The notes under the pieces were generated by a model. It was not told the origin of the DNA. It worked only from the letters and a program-made list of their open reading frames with translations, and made no database searches. A stretch of 64,000 nt of DNA from NCBI RefSeq assembly GCF_003014715.1, contig NZ_PYAV01000004.1:186001-250000 (forward strand), given 5' to 3'. Position numbers and translations under genes: made by a program. Each line of letters begins with the position of its first letter. The first letter of the stretch is position 1. This DNA comes from Salsuginibacillus halophilus (lineage in GTDB: Bacteria > Bacillota > Bacilli > Bacillales > Marinococcaceae). Below are positions 1 through 8,110 of the stretch, in pieces.

Positions 1-32
1 AAATTTAGCATGGCTTAAGTGGGAAAAAGGTA

Positions 33-60
33 TTGCATTTTTGTGCAGGCATGATAGAAT
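33..60 (+). promoter_or_regulatory. Candidate SigA promoter of the amino acid ABC operon
   Basis: TTGCAT at 33-38 and TAGAAT at 55-60 are separated by 16 bases. This is the best -35/-10 pair upstream of the substrate-binding protein gene, leaving a leader of about 70 bases. The leader contains a small hairpin (GTATCT 94-99 with AGATAC 109-114). Promoter strength and use are inferred only. Confidence 0.4.
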
Positions 61-137
61 TCATACACGGATTGAATAAATATAAACTACATTGTATCTT
101 TCATTCATAGATACGTTATTTATAGGAGGAAGCAGTC

Positions 138-998
138 ATGAAAAAATCAGCTTTGTTTGGCATGGGGATCTTGGCAGCCGGGATGGTGACAGCGTGCGGT
201 AACGGCGGTGATGGTGAGGACGAGCAGGAAACGTTAACGATGGGGACATCAGCGGATTATCCACCGTTTGAATACATTGAGACGGGTGAAAGTGATGAAA
301 TTGTCGGTTTCGATGTGGACTTGGCAGAAGCGATTACAGATGAGCTTGGCTATGATTTGGAGATTCAGGATATGGAGTTCGGCGGTTTGATTCCGGCGTT
401 AAACTCCAACCGGGTTGATTTTGTCATGGCCGGCATGCGTCCAACTGAAGAGCGCCGTGAAAACGTAGATTTCTCCGATATTTATTTTGAGTCGAATCAT
501 ACCATTGTAACGAAAGAAGAGTTTGGTATTGAAGAAGCTGAAGATCTCGAAGGCGGTACGCTCGGCGTGCAGCTTGGTTCGATTCAAGAAGGTCAGGCAG
601 AAGAGCTGGGTGAAGAAGTCCCTGACTTAGAGGTTGAAACGCGCGACCGGATTCCGGAGCTCGTTCAAGAAATTATTAACGACCGGTTTGATGCAGCGAT
701 CATTGCTGATACAGTTGCTTACGAATACATTGAGCGCGAAGACGGTCTGAAAGGTTTTGACCTGCCGAACCAGGCTGAAGAAGACGGCAACGCGATTGCT
801 TTTCCTCAGGATAGCGAACTGACTGAAGAGTTTAATGAAGTACTTGATGATATGAAAGAAAGCGGCGAGCTTGATGACTTAATCATTAAGTGGTTCGATG
901 AAATGGAGATTGATGAAGACGATGTTTCTGATGAAGGCGGCGAAGGCTACGACGGTGAAGATGAAGACGACGCTGATGACGAAGAGGCAGACGAATAA
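138..998 (+). CDS. Amino acid ABC transporter substrate-binding lipoprotein
   Basis: Extracellular solute-binding protein of family 3 that captures a polar amino acid or related compound and hands it to the permease encoded next. The N-terminus is a lipoprotein signal with a VTAC lipobox (Cys20), so the mature protein should be lipid-anchored outside the membrane. The binding domain spans about residues 33-255. The ATG is preceded by AGGAGGA at 124-130. The last 30 or so residues are almost wholly Asp/Glu/Gly, an acidic tail not found in ordinary family members and in keeping with a salt-adapted proteome. It heads a three-gene operon with permease and ATPase. Substrate (arginine, glutamine, cystine or other) cannot be read from sequence. 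Confidence 0.9.
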   Translation: MKKSALFGMGILAAGMVTACGNGGDGEDEQETLTMGTSADYPPFEYIETGESDEIVGFDVDLAEAITDELGYDLEIQDMEFGGLIPALNSNRVDFVMAGMRPTEERRENVDFSDIYFESNHTIVTKEEFGIEEAEDLEGGTLGVQLGSIQEGQAEELGEEVPDLEVETRDRIPELVQEIINDRFDAAIIADTVAYEYIEREDGLKGFDLPNQAEEDGNAIAFPQDSELTEEFNEVLDDMKESGELDDLIIKWFDEMEIDEDDVSDEGGEGYDGEDEDDADDEEADE

Positions 999-1031
999 TT
1001 TCACGAATGAAGGTAGGAAGGGGCCTGCATC

Positions 1032-1691
1032 ATGAATCTTGATTTTACCCAGGTCATTCCGTCACTACCGTTTATATTACAAGGGATCGGGGTCACGCTC
1101 AGCATTGTAGCGGTGGCCCTCCTTTTCGGTTTTGTGCTCGGAGTGTTCCTTAGCTTATTAAAAATCGGAAAGTATAAAACGCTGCGTTTTCTAGCAGATG
1201 CATATACGTCAATTTTCCGCGGTACACCGCTTGTGCTGCAGCTAATGATTTTTTACTACGGACTGCCGCAGCTGATTGAAATGGATGTGCCCGCTTATTT
1301 GGCCGCGGTACTCACGTTCGGATTAAATTCAGCAGCTTACGTCTCTGAAATTATCCGCGCTGGTATTGAGGCGGTGGATGAAGGCCAGAAAGAAGCTGCT
1401 ATGGCGCTTGGTATTCCGTATTCGGAAATGATGAAAGACGTCATTCTTCCGCAGGCGATGAAAAATATTTTACCGGCGCTTATGAACGAGTTTATTACTT
1501 TAACGAAAGAATCGGCGATCGTAACCGTCATAGGTGTGATGGATATTATGCGGCGGGCGTACATTGTCGGCGGTGACTTATATCTTTATTTGGAACCGCT
1601 CATCGTTGCTGGTATGATTTACTATGCGCTTGTGATGGGCTTAACGCTGCTTGGCAAACGGCTTGAACGGAGGTTGAGGCATAGTGATTAA
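1032..1691 (+). CDS. Amino acid ABC transporter permease
   Basis: Membrane-spanning subunit of a HisM/GlnP-type importer, 219 residues, with about five hydrophobic segments. The EAA loop that contacts the ATPase is visible as EAAMALG followed about 15 residues later by LPQA. The gene starts 33 bases after the binding-protein stop and its end overlaps the GTG start of the ATPase gene by 8 bases, implying translational coupling. It would form a homodimeric channel with the lipoprotein and the ATPase. Family assignment is firm; transported amino acid is unknown. Confidence 0.92.
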   Translation: MNLDFTQVIPSLPFILQGIGVTLSIVAVALLFGFVLGVFLSLLKIGKYKTLRFLADAYTSIFRGTPLVLQLMIFYYGLPQLIEMDVPAYLAAVLTFGLNSAAYVSEIIRAGIEAVDEGQKEAAMALGIPYSEMMKDVILPQAMKNILPALMNEFITLTKESAIVTVIGVMDIMRRAYIVGGDLYLYLEPLIVAGMIYYALVMGLTLLGKRLERRLRHSD

Positions 1692-2406
1692 CGTAAAAAA
1701 TCTGGATAAGAGCTTTGGCGATGCACGTGTCTTAAAAGACATTTCTACAACGATTGAAAAAGGCGAAGTTGTGACCGTGATTGGTCCGTCCGGCTCCGGG
1801 AAATCAACGTTTCTCCGCTGTTTGAACAAGCTCGAAGACCCAAGTGGCGGCAGTGTCGTTGTTGATGGCAAAGATATTATGGACCCAAACACCAACATTA
1901 ACGATGTCCGCGAGCAAATCGGCATGGTGTTTCAGCACTTTCATTTGTTTCCGCATATGTCGGTTTTAGATAATCTGGCGTATGCGCCGACAAAAGTGAA
2001 AGGCCTCTCGAAAGCTGATGCCGAAGCGCGCGCGCAAGATTTATTACAGAAAGTAGGCTTGTCTGATAAAGCAGAACAGTATCCAAGCCGCCTCTCCGGC
2101 GGGCAGAAGCAGCGCGTTGCTATTGCCCGCGCCCTTGCGATGGAGCCGGACACGATGCTGTTTGATGAGCCGACCTCCGCCCTCGACCCGGAAATGGTGA
2201 AAGAGGTGCTTGATGTGATGAAAAGCCTTGCCGACACCGGCATGACAATGGTCATTGTGACCCACGAGATGGGCTTCGCCCGCGAAGTGGCCGACCGCGT
2301 CCTCTTTCTCGATGAAGGCCGTCTCGTTGAAGACGCCCCGCCGGCGACATTCTTCAGCCAGCCGGAAAGCGAACGCGCCCAGGACTTCCTCGCAAAAATC
2401 TTATAG
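1684..2406 (+). CDS. Amino acid ABC transporter ATP-binding protein (GlnQ type)
   Basis: Cytoplasmic ATPase that powers the importer. Visible motifs: Walker [10 protein letters not shown] at residues 34-42, Q-loop in VFQHFHLFP near 83-90, signature LSGGQ at 137-141, Walker B ending in DE at 161-162, and the H-loop in VTHEMGFA. Length (240) is typical of polar amino acid ATPases. The start is GTG at 1684, inside the end of the permease gene, so expression is coupled. A strong terminator follows at once, marking the end of the operon. Confidence 0.94.
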   Translation: MINVKNLDKSFGDARVLKDISTTIEKGEVVTVIGPSGSGKSTFLRCLNKLEDPSGGSVVVDGKDIMDPNTNINDVREQIGMVFQHFHLFPHMSVLDNLAYAPTKVKGLSKADAEARAQDLLQKVGLSDKAEQYPSRLSGGQKQRVAIARALAMEPDTMLFDEPTSALDPEMVKEVLDVMKSLADTGMTMVIVTHEMGFAREVADRVLFLDEGRLVEDAPPATFFSQPESERAQDFLAKIL

Positions 2407-2420
2407 CTGTAATGAAAAAT

Positions 2421-2449
2421 CAACCCGGCTTCTGCCGGGTTGATTCTTT
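2421..2449 (+). terminator. Rho-independent terminator of the ABC operon
   Basis: Perfect 9-bp stem CAACCCGGC (2421-2429) / GCCGGGTTG (2434-2442) with a TTCT loop, followed by a T-rich stretch that merges directly into the first unit of the tandem array. Confidence 0.85.
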
Positions 2450-2450
2450 A

Positions 2451-2939
2451 TTTATGCGCGGCGAGGAGAGATTTATGCGCGGCGAGGAGAGATTTATGCG
2501 CGGCGAGGAGAGATTTATGCGCGGCGAGGAGAGATTTATGCGCGGCGAGGAGAGATTTATGCGCGGCGAGGAGAGATTTATGCGCGGCGAGGAGAGATTT
2601 ATGCGCGGCGAGGAGAGATTTATGCGCGGTGAGGAGAGATTTATGCGCGGCGAGGAGCGATTTATGCGCGGCGAGGAGAGATTTATGCGCGGCGAGGAGC
2701 GATTTCTGCGCGGCGAGGAGAGATTTATGCGCGGCAGGGTGCGATTTGTGCGCGGCAGGGTGCGATTTGTGCGCGGCAGGAGCGATTTGTGCGCGGCTGG
2801 AGCGATTTGTGCGCGGCTGGAGCGATTTGTGCGCGGCTGGAGCGATTTGTGCGCGGCTGGAGCGATTTGTGCGCGGTTGGAGAGAAAACTGCACGCGTGG
2901 AGAGAAAACTGCACGCGTGGGAAGAAAACTGCACGCCTG
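2451..2939 (+). repeat. Tandem array A1 (21/20 bp units, TGCGCG and TGCACG types)
   Basis: About 24 tandem units. The first block (2451-2744) has 21-bp units TTTATGCGCGGCGAGGAGAG plus A. The next units change to an AGGGTGCGA ending, then to 20-bp units TTTGTGCGCGGCTGGAGCGA (about 2766-2885), and finally to AAACTGCACGCGTGGAGAG types. Because 21 is a multiple of three, several frames stay open on both strands, but no frame has a ribosome site suited to it and the encoded repeats are low-complexity. It lies between two hairpin terminators. Treated as noncoding. Confidence 0.85.
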
Positions 2940-2968
2940 CCCTCGCCATAGAACGTGTCAACGCACAA

Positions 2969-2997
2969 AAAACGACGCCGTCCTCAGGCGTCGTTTT
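2969..2997. terminator. Bidirectional-looking terminator after array A1
   Basis: Perfect 11-bp stem AAAACGACGCC (2969-2979) / GGCGTCGTTTT (2987-2997) with a 7-base loop. The A/T ends allow function on either strand. No gene lies between it and array A1, so it may stop read-through from the array. Confidence 0.75.
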
Positions 2998-3056
2998 AAC
3001 GTCATACGCATGTTATACTGTATGCATCCAGGCTGATGTGCAAAGGAGGCATACGA

Positions 3057-3146
3057 ATGAAGCAGCTGTCACCTTGGGGATTTGCCCTTGTCATTTTCGG
3101 GGCGGTCACCGTAATGATCTCAACCTTAATTGATGGAAAGTATTAA
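3057..3146 (+). CDS. 29-residue single-pass membrane microprotein
   Basis: Short gene with a good ribosome site (AAAGGAGG, 3042-3049) 7 bases before ATG and its own terminator after the TAA. The product starts MKQLSPWGF, has one hydrophobic helix (about residues 8-24) and ends in DGKY. A possible -10 (TATACT) lies in 3014-3019. No family is recognised. The ribosome site, terminator and a clean transmembrane helix make it a credible small protein, but translation is not proven. Confidence 0.6.
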   Translation: MKQLSPWGFALVIFGAVTVMISTLIDGKY

Positions 3147-3156
3147 AGTTGCATAT

Positions 3157-3188
3157 AACCCCTGCTTACATACGAGCAGGGGTTTTGT
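3157..3188 (+). terminator. Terminator after the 29-residue gene
   Basis: Perfect 10-bp stem AACCCCTGCT (3157-3166) / AGCAGGGGTT (3175-3184), followed by TT. Confidence 0.8.
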
Positions 3189-3244
3189 ATATCGCAAAAA
3201 CAGGAATAAAGAAGCAGGACGTGTTAAGAGAAGGAGGGGGATTG

Positions 3245-3445
3245 TTGCGCACCATTCGTTTGCTGCCGGCTGTGCTCGTCATGCTCTTCGCTATGAGTGC
3301 ATGTTTCAGCGTAGAAGAGGAGCAGCCGGGTGAGGAAGATACGCCAGGTGAAGAATATTATGAGCCGGAAGTAGATGAACCTGATGGCTCAGATATGCTT
3401 GATGATGACGATACAGAGGAATTCGAAGAAGCCCCGGAAGAATAA
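3245..3445 (+). CDS. Small acidic lipoprotein
   Basis: About 66 residues from a TTG start at 3245 (or 3242), 7 bases after AAGGAGG at 3231-3237. A frame upstream of this stays open but has no start with a ribosome site. The N-terminus is a lipoprotein signal (hydrophobic run then LFAMSAC). The mature part is almost entirely Glu, Asp, Pro and Gly. Function unknown. Its 3' half overlaps the 3' end of the convergent ssb gene by 88 bases, so one of the two C-termini is constrained by the other. The lipobox and start context support it as real. Confidence 0.55.
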   Translation: MRTIRLLPAVLVMLFAMSACFSVEEEQPGEEDTPGEEYYEPEVDEPDGSDMLDDDDTEEFEEAPEE

Positions 3446-3855
3446 ACCGGCTCCTCGCGCACCATCTCAGGCGGTGGTGCTCCGATGACCTCATGCTCTG
3501 CTCCTTCAGTTTCTGCCGCCGGTGTTTCTGTTTCTGCTTTGTTCGTAATTAAAAACCGGACGCGCTCTGCCACAATCTGAGTTTGTGTGGCCCGTTGACC
3601 GTCGCGCGTCTCAAATGAGCTCGTAACGACCCGGCCGTTCACAGATACGAGGGCGCCTTTATGGCAGTATTCTGCAGTGGTTTCAGCCTGCCGCCGCCAT
3701 GCGACACAAGGGATGAAGTCCGCATCGAATGTTCCGTTGTTGTTACGGAAGCTGCGTTGTACTGCGAGGGTGAATTTACATAAACTGATCCCGTCTTTTG
3801 TATAAAATAGTTCAGGATCGCGGGTCAGCCGCCCGACCAAATTAACTGTATTCAT
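3358..3855 (-). CDS. ssbB: Single-stranded DNA-binding protein, SsbB-like
   Basis: OB-fold protein that coats single-stranded DNA. The N-terminal 105 residues (MNTVNLVGRLTRDPEL onward) are a typical SSB domain. The start is the ATG at 3855, preceded by AAAGGCGG; a TTG 18 bases upstream is less likely. The tail is unusual: a Glu/Ala-rich stretch then a Ser/Gly-rich end, with no acidic DDDLPF-like tip that recruits replication partners. Lack of the tip is also a feature of B. subtilis SsbB (YwpH), which works in natural transformation, and comFA, comFC and a ComK-like gene are nearby. The tail is encoded opposite the small lipoprotein gene. Family certain; SsbB subtype is inferred. Confidence 0.8.
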   Translation of the reverse strand: MNTVNLVGRLTRDPELFYTKDGISLCKFTLAVQRSFRNNNGTFDADFIPCVAWRRQAETTAEYCHKGALVSVNGRVVTSSFETRDGQRATQTQIVAERVRFLITNKAETETPAAETEGAEHEVIGAPPPEMVREEPVYSSGASSNSSVSSSSSISEPSGSSTSGS

Positions 3856-4012
3856 ATTACGACCGCCTTTCAATGAAAAAATGAGGGATGAAGCAGGTGC
3901 GGACCTCCTTTCAAGCGAAGATAAATCTTAATATAGCACAGCCTTTCATTTATGTTAATTTTCAAAAAATACAGTTTGCCGCCGCAAAGATGACCGAGGA
4001 GTTGTTGTACAT

Positions 4013-7000
4013 ATGAAATCCATCATCGATTGGACGATTCAGAAGCGCAAAGTTACATTTTTGTTTTTTATTATGATCATTATTGTGGGTGCCATTTCTT
4101 TATTTCAGCTGCCGCAGCGCGAGATCCCTTCGATCGAACCGCCGGTCGCCCAAGTATCGACAGTTTATCCTGGTGCTTCAGCTGAAGAAGTTGAAACGAA
4201 TATTACCGCACCGCTTGAAGAAGGACTGCTTGGCATAGCTGAAGTAGAAGAAATTAATTCAGTATCAAGTCCAGGCATTTCCTCGATCACGATCTCATTT
4301 ATTGATGACGGCTCAATTGATCAGGAGGCGGCATTAAATGATGCTGAACAGGTCGTTAATGACGAAGCCCCGGCGCTCCCGGATGATGCTGAAGAACCTG
4401 CTTTCAGCGATGACTTAAACCAGCAGGGACTTGCCACGTATCAAATCACTTATGAAGATGAAACAGCTTTCAATGAAGTGAACGAAAAGCTGAACGACTG
4501 GCGGAGTGAGTTTACCGCTGTACCTGATATTGCAGATCTCGGGGTGCAGGGGGCGCTTGAGGAAGAACTGCGCATCACGGTGGATCCGGAAGCGTTAGCT
4601 GATGAAGGTCTTGCTGCTGGTGCAGTGATCGGCGCGATTGAAGGTGAAATCGGCACAGTGCCGCCCGGTGAATGGGAAGGGGAAGATGAGCGCTACCGAC
4701 TTACCCTTGAAACGTATGAACAAGCTGATGAATTAAGCACACTTTCCTTAAATGGTGACGGACTTGAAGTCGGCGACGTAGCTGATGTTGAACAAACGTA
4801 TGCCCCAAGGGAGGAGCATGTTCACTTTGAAGGCGAACAGGCGCTGTCATTAACCTTCTTCCTCGGCGAAGAGGCAAGTGTCCCGCCGGCACAGGATGCG
4901 CTTGACCCGGTCGTTGCTGAATTTATGGAGGAGCTGCCTGCCGGGGCGGAGATGGAGCTTTTATATACCCAAGGCGACTTAGTGACTGAATTGTTTCAAG
5001 AACTTGCCGTTGCCTTTTTGATCGCATTTGCTTCAGTTTTGATCGTTTGTTCGTTCGGCTTGAACTTACCGACAGCATTATCTGTCGCTGCTGCTGTGCC
5101 AGTTTCAATTAGTATCGGCATGACTGTGCTGCCATTTACAGACATTGGCTTAAACCAGATTTCATTAATTGCTTTCATTATCGCACTCGGGATTTTAGTA
5201 GATGATGCGATCGTTGTTAATGAAAATATTGAACGAAGGCTCCGGCTTGGCGAGAAACCGCTCACAGCAGCAAGCCGCGGGGTTCGGCAAGTGGCAGCTT
5301 CCGTGATCACCTCCACATTAACGGTTGTATTTACGTTTATGCCGCTCTTATTGTTACCTGGTTCAGCCGGCGCCTTTATCGCCCCGCTTCCAGGCGTGTT
5401 GATTGCGGTTATTATCGCTTCAACTGTTGTAGCGCTGCTTTTAATCCCGGCATACCGCTACACGATTGACAGCCGAAAGCAAAAGCGTAGCCAGAAAAAT
5501 AAAGAGCGAAAAGCGCCAGGACTCTTCGGCCGAATCATTGACCGCGGAGCCGGCGCTTACAGTGAGCGTGCACTGACACGTGTCGTAAAGCGTCCGGGTT
5601 TAACAGCATTGATCGGTTTTATTCTCGGGACGGCCGCCTATGGTTTGATTCCATTTACGCCGCTTGAATTTTTCCCGGATACTGACCGCGAAGAAATTTT
5701 TATTGAAACAAGTTTAGAAGAAGGCTCGCTTCTTTCTTCTACAGAAGAAGCAGCTGAAGAAGTAGAAGCCTGGCTTCAAGCTGAGCCGAACGTACAGACT
5801 GTTTCCACTTACATCGGGACAGACATTCCGGAGCTTTTCGGCGGTGGGAGTGACGCAGGTGGTGGCGCAGCCAATGAAACAAACGCCAATTTCCTCGTCT
5901 ATATTGATAAAGAAGAAACTGCCGCCCGGGCGCAGATGAATGAGTGGAGCGAAGATTTTCAAGATGATTTCCCGGCCTTTGATGAAGCTGTATTTTCCAT
6001 CATCGAATCCGGCCCGCCGGTAGGTGCACCAATTGCAGTCGAAGTGAGCGGCGAAGACATTCCAAGCATTATTGATAAAGCAGAAGACATTGAAGCGATC
6101 TTTGCTGAAACGGAAGGTGTGGCCAATACGACCATTGATGCCGGAAGCAGCTTCTCCTCCTATGAAATGACGCCGGACCGCGATGCGCTTGAGGAGAGCG
6201 GACTTACAGCAACAGATGTAACGGAACAACTCCGGCTGCTCGGGGAAGGACTCCCGCTTGGTGAAGTTACCGCAGCAGATGAACTGCGCGAACTGCGGCT
6301 CGTTTATGGCAACGATGGCGCTGTGAGCCCAGATGATTTAAACCGGATTGAGTTAAGTGAGCAGGCTGCCGGTGGCCCGCCTGAGGAAGGGCCTGAACCT
6401 GGTGCCGAAGCTGAACCTGAAACAACCAGCTTAGATGAGCTCGTTAATGTTGAAGAAAGTACAGCTGTCGCCTCCATCCCACGGACAAATACTGAGCGGA
6501 CTGTAACCGTACGCGCCTTCCCAGGGGAACGAAGTGAAGACGACATCCTGGCTGAGCGCGGCGAAGAAGTGGAAGCATTCGCTGATGAAGAACACGATGT
6601 AGTTATCGGCGGGGAGACAGAAGAGCGAACCGACGTATTTTTAGATATCGGTCAAATCTTTACCATTGTTGTCTTTCTCATTCTCATCGTGATTGCCGTG
6701 CAGTTTTACTCGCTCTTTATGCCGCTTATCATTTTAAGCGTAGTGTATTTAGCCATTTCCGGTGCAATTATCGGCTTGTTTATCACCCAGACCGGTCTCG
6801 GTTTTATGTCCATGATGGGCGGGGTGGCGCTTGCCGGTATCGTCGTTCGTAATGGTATCGTGTTAATCGAGTTTATCGAGCAGCGCCGCCGCGACGGATC
6901 CGGCGCAGCAGATGCTGTGATTAGTGCCGGCCGCGACCGGTTCCGCCCGATTGTCCTGACGAGCGCAACCTCCCTTGCCGGGGTGTTACCGATTGCGCTC

Positions 7001-7150
7001 GGGGATAATCCATTGTTCCAGCCGCTCGGGATTGCGATCGCTGCCGGTCTGATTTTCTCGACCGTTTTAACATTGTTCGTTGTGCCGGCCCTTTACTTGT
7101 TGAAAGTCCGCTTCATTGAGCGCTCCAGCCGAAAGGGGCGTACAGCATGA
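4013..7150 (+). CDS. RND-family efflux transporter (SwrC/AcrB-like)
   Basis: Large inner-membrane proton-driven exporter, 1045 residues. First transmembrane helix at about 11-32, then a periplasm-type porter domain starting with the conserved VYPGASAEEVE, then a bundle of helices; the proton-relay pair DD is in GILVDDAIVVNENIE (near residue 400). The second half repeats the layout. The large outer loops are rich in Glu/Asp. Gram-positive relatives such as B. subtilis SwrC (YerP) export surfactin and affect swarming. No membrane-fusion partner gene is adjacent. The TGA overlaps the ATG of the gtaB gene (ATGA), so the two genes are translationally coupled. Substrate unknown. Confidence 0.9.
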   Translation: MKSIIDWTIQKRKVTFLFFIMIIIVGAISLFQLPQREIPSIEPPVAQVSTVYPGASAEEVETNITAPLEEGLLGIAEVEEINSVSSPGISSITISFIDDGSIDQEAALNDAEQVVNDEAPALPDDAEEPAFSDDLNQQGLATYQITYEDETAFNEVNEKLNDWRSEFTAVPDIADLGVQGALEEELRITVDPEALADEGLAAGAVIGAIEGEIGTVPPGEWEGEDERYRLTLETYEQADELSTLSLNGDGLEVGDVADVEQTYAPREEHVHFEGEQALSLTFFLGEEASVPPAQDALDPVVAEFMEELPAGAEMELLYTQGDLVTELFQELAVAFLIAFASVLIVCSFGLNLPTALSVAAAVPVSISIGMTVLPFTDIGLNQISLIAFIIALGILVDDAIVVNENIERRLRLGEKPLTAASRGVRQVAASVITSTLTVVFTFMPLLLLPGSAGAFIAPLPGVLIAVIIASTVVALLLIPAYRYTIDSRKQKRSQKNKERKAPGLFGRIIDRGAGAYSERALTRVVKRPGLTALIGFILGTAAYGLIPFTPLEFFPDTDREEIFIETSLEEGSLLSSTEEAAEEVEAWLQAEPNVQTVSTYIGTDIPELFGGGSDAGGGAANETNANFLVYIDKEETAARAQMNEWSEDFQDDFPAFDEAVFSIIESGPPVGAPIAVEVSGEDIPSIIDKAEDIEAIFAETEGVANTTIDAGSSFSSYEMTPDRDALEESGLTATDVTEQLRLLGEGLPLGEVTAADELRELRLVYGNDGAVSPDDLNRIELSEQAAGGPPEEGPEPGAEAEPETTSLDELVNVEESTAVASIPRTNTERTVTVRAFPGERSEDDILAERGEEVEAFADEEHDVVIGGETEERTDVFLDIGQIFTIVVFLILIVIAVQFYSLFMPLIILSVVYLAISGAIIGLFITQTGLGFMSMMGGVALAGIVVRNGIVLIEFIEQRRRDGSGAADAVISAGRDRFRPIVLTSATSLAGVLPIALGDNPLFQPLGIAIAAGLIFSTVLTLFVVPALYLLKVRFIERSSRKGRTA

Positions 7151-8028
7151 ACGTAAAAAAAGCGATTATCCCGGCAGCAGGGCTTGGCACCCGGTTTCTT
7201 CCAGCGACGAAAGCCCAGCCGAAAGAGATGCTGCCGGTGGTTGATCAACCGGTCATTCAATATATTGTTGAAGAAGCCGCCGCTGCCGGTATTGAAGATA
7301 TTATGATTATTAGCGGCCGCGGCAAGCGGGCGATTGAAGACCATTTTGATCAATCATATGAGCTTGAAGCCGTACTGACGAAAAAACAAAAATGGGAACA
7401 GCTTGAACAAGTCCAGGCCATTTCAGCGCTTGCAAACATTCACTACATCCGCCAGCGCGAACCAAAAGGCCTCGGCCACGCCATTTACTGCGCCCGCCGC
7501 TTCATTGGTGATGAACCATTCGCCGTGCTTCTCGGTGATGATCTCGTTGATGCGAAAACCCCGTGCATCGGCCAGTTGATGCACGTGTATGACGCTGCAA
7601 AAAAACCGGTGATCGGCGTACAGCAAGTCGACAAAGCGGAAACCGGTGCTTACGGGATTGTAGCTCCCGGCGCACCGGGCCCGCTTCCCGGCACGTGGTG
7701 CGTCAATGAGCTTGTGGAAAAACCTGCGCCGGCTGAGGCTCCATCTGATCTCGGCATTATCGGCCGCTACATTTTAGAACCGTCCATTTTCAGCCATATT
7801 GCAAATACACCAGCTGATGCCGGCGGTGAAGTGCAGCTGACTGATGCTTTAGCAGAAGCGAACGAAGCAACGCCGATTCTCGCATCCTCATTTCAAGGGG
7901 AGCGTTACGACATCGGTCACCATGCCGGCTGGCTCCATGCTTCGTTAGCATTTGCTTTAAAAAGAAATGAGGTTAATGAAGCTGACCGGGAGAAACTGCG
8001 ACGATTGATCGATGAGGATCAAAAGTGA
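7147..8028 (+). CDS. gtaB: UTP-glucose-1-phosphate uridylyltransferase
   Basis: Makes UDP-glucose from UTP and glucose-1-phosphate, the donor for glucosylated teichoic acids and glycolipids. The nucleotide-binding signature GLGTRFLPATK is at residues 12-22, followed by KEMLPVVDQP. Length (293) matches Bacillus GtaB. The ATG overlaps the RND stop codon. In B. subtilis gtaB also lies close to tagU, as here, which supports orthology. No clear terminator follows; an SLH-CAP gene starts 82 bases later. Confidence 0.93.
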   Translation: MNVKKAIIPAAGLGTRFLPATKAQPKEMLPVVDQPVIQYIVEEAAAAGIEDIMIISGRGKRAIEDHFDQSYELEAVLTKKQKWEQLEQVQAISALANIHYIRQREPKGLGHAIYCARRFIGDEPFAVLLGDDLVDAKTPCIGQLMHVYDAAKKPVIGVQQVDKAETGAYGIVAPGAPGPLPGTWCVNELVEKPAPAEAPSDLGIIGRYILEPSIFSHIANTPADAGGEVQLTDALAEANEATPILASSFQGERYDIGHHAGWLHASLAFALKRNEVNEADREKLRRLIDEDQK

Positions 8029-8110
8029 AGTCTCTTTTCAAGCCGAATGCCGTCAAGTAAAATGAAATTTAAATTCACGAGTCATTTGTGGGTGAAAGGG
8101 GATCGACATC

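Noticed and set aside
2412-3133. Long overlapping open frames over array A1 on both strands
   Set aside because: They are by-products of 21-bp repeats without stop codons. No suitable ribosome sites, extreme low complexity, and up to five frames open at once.
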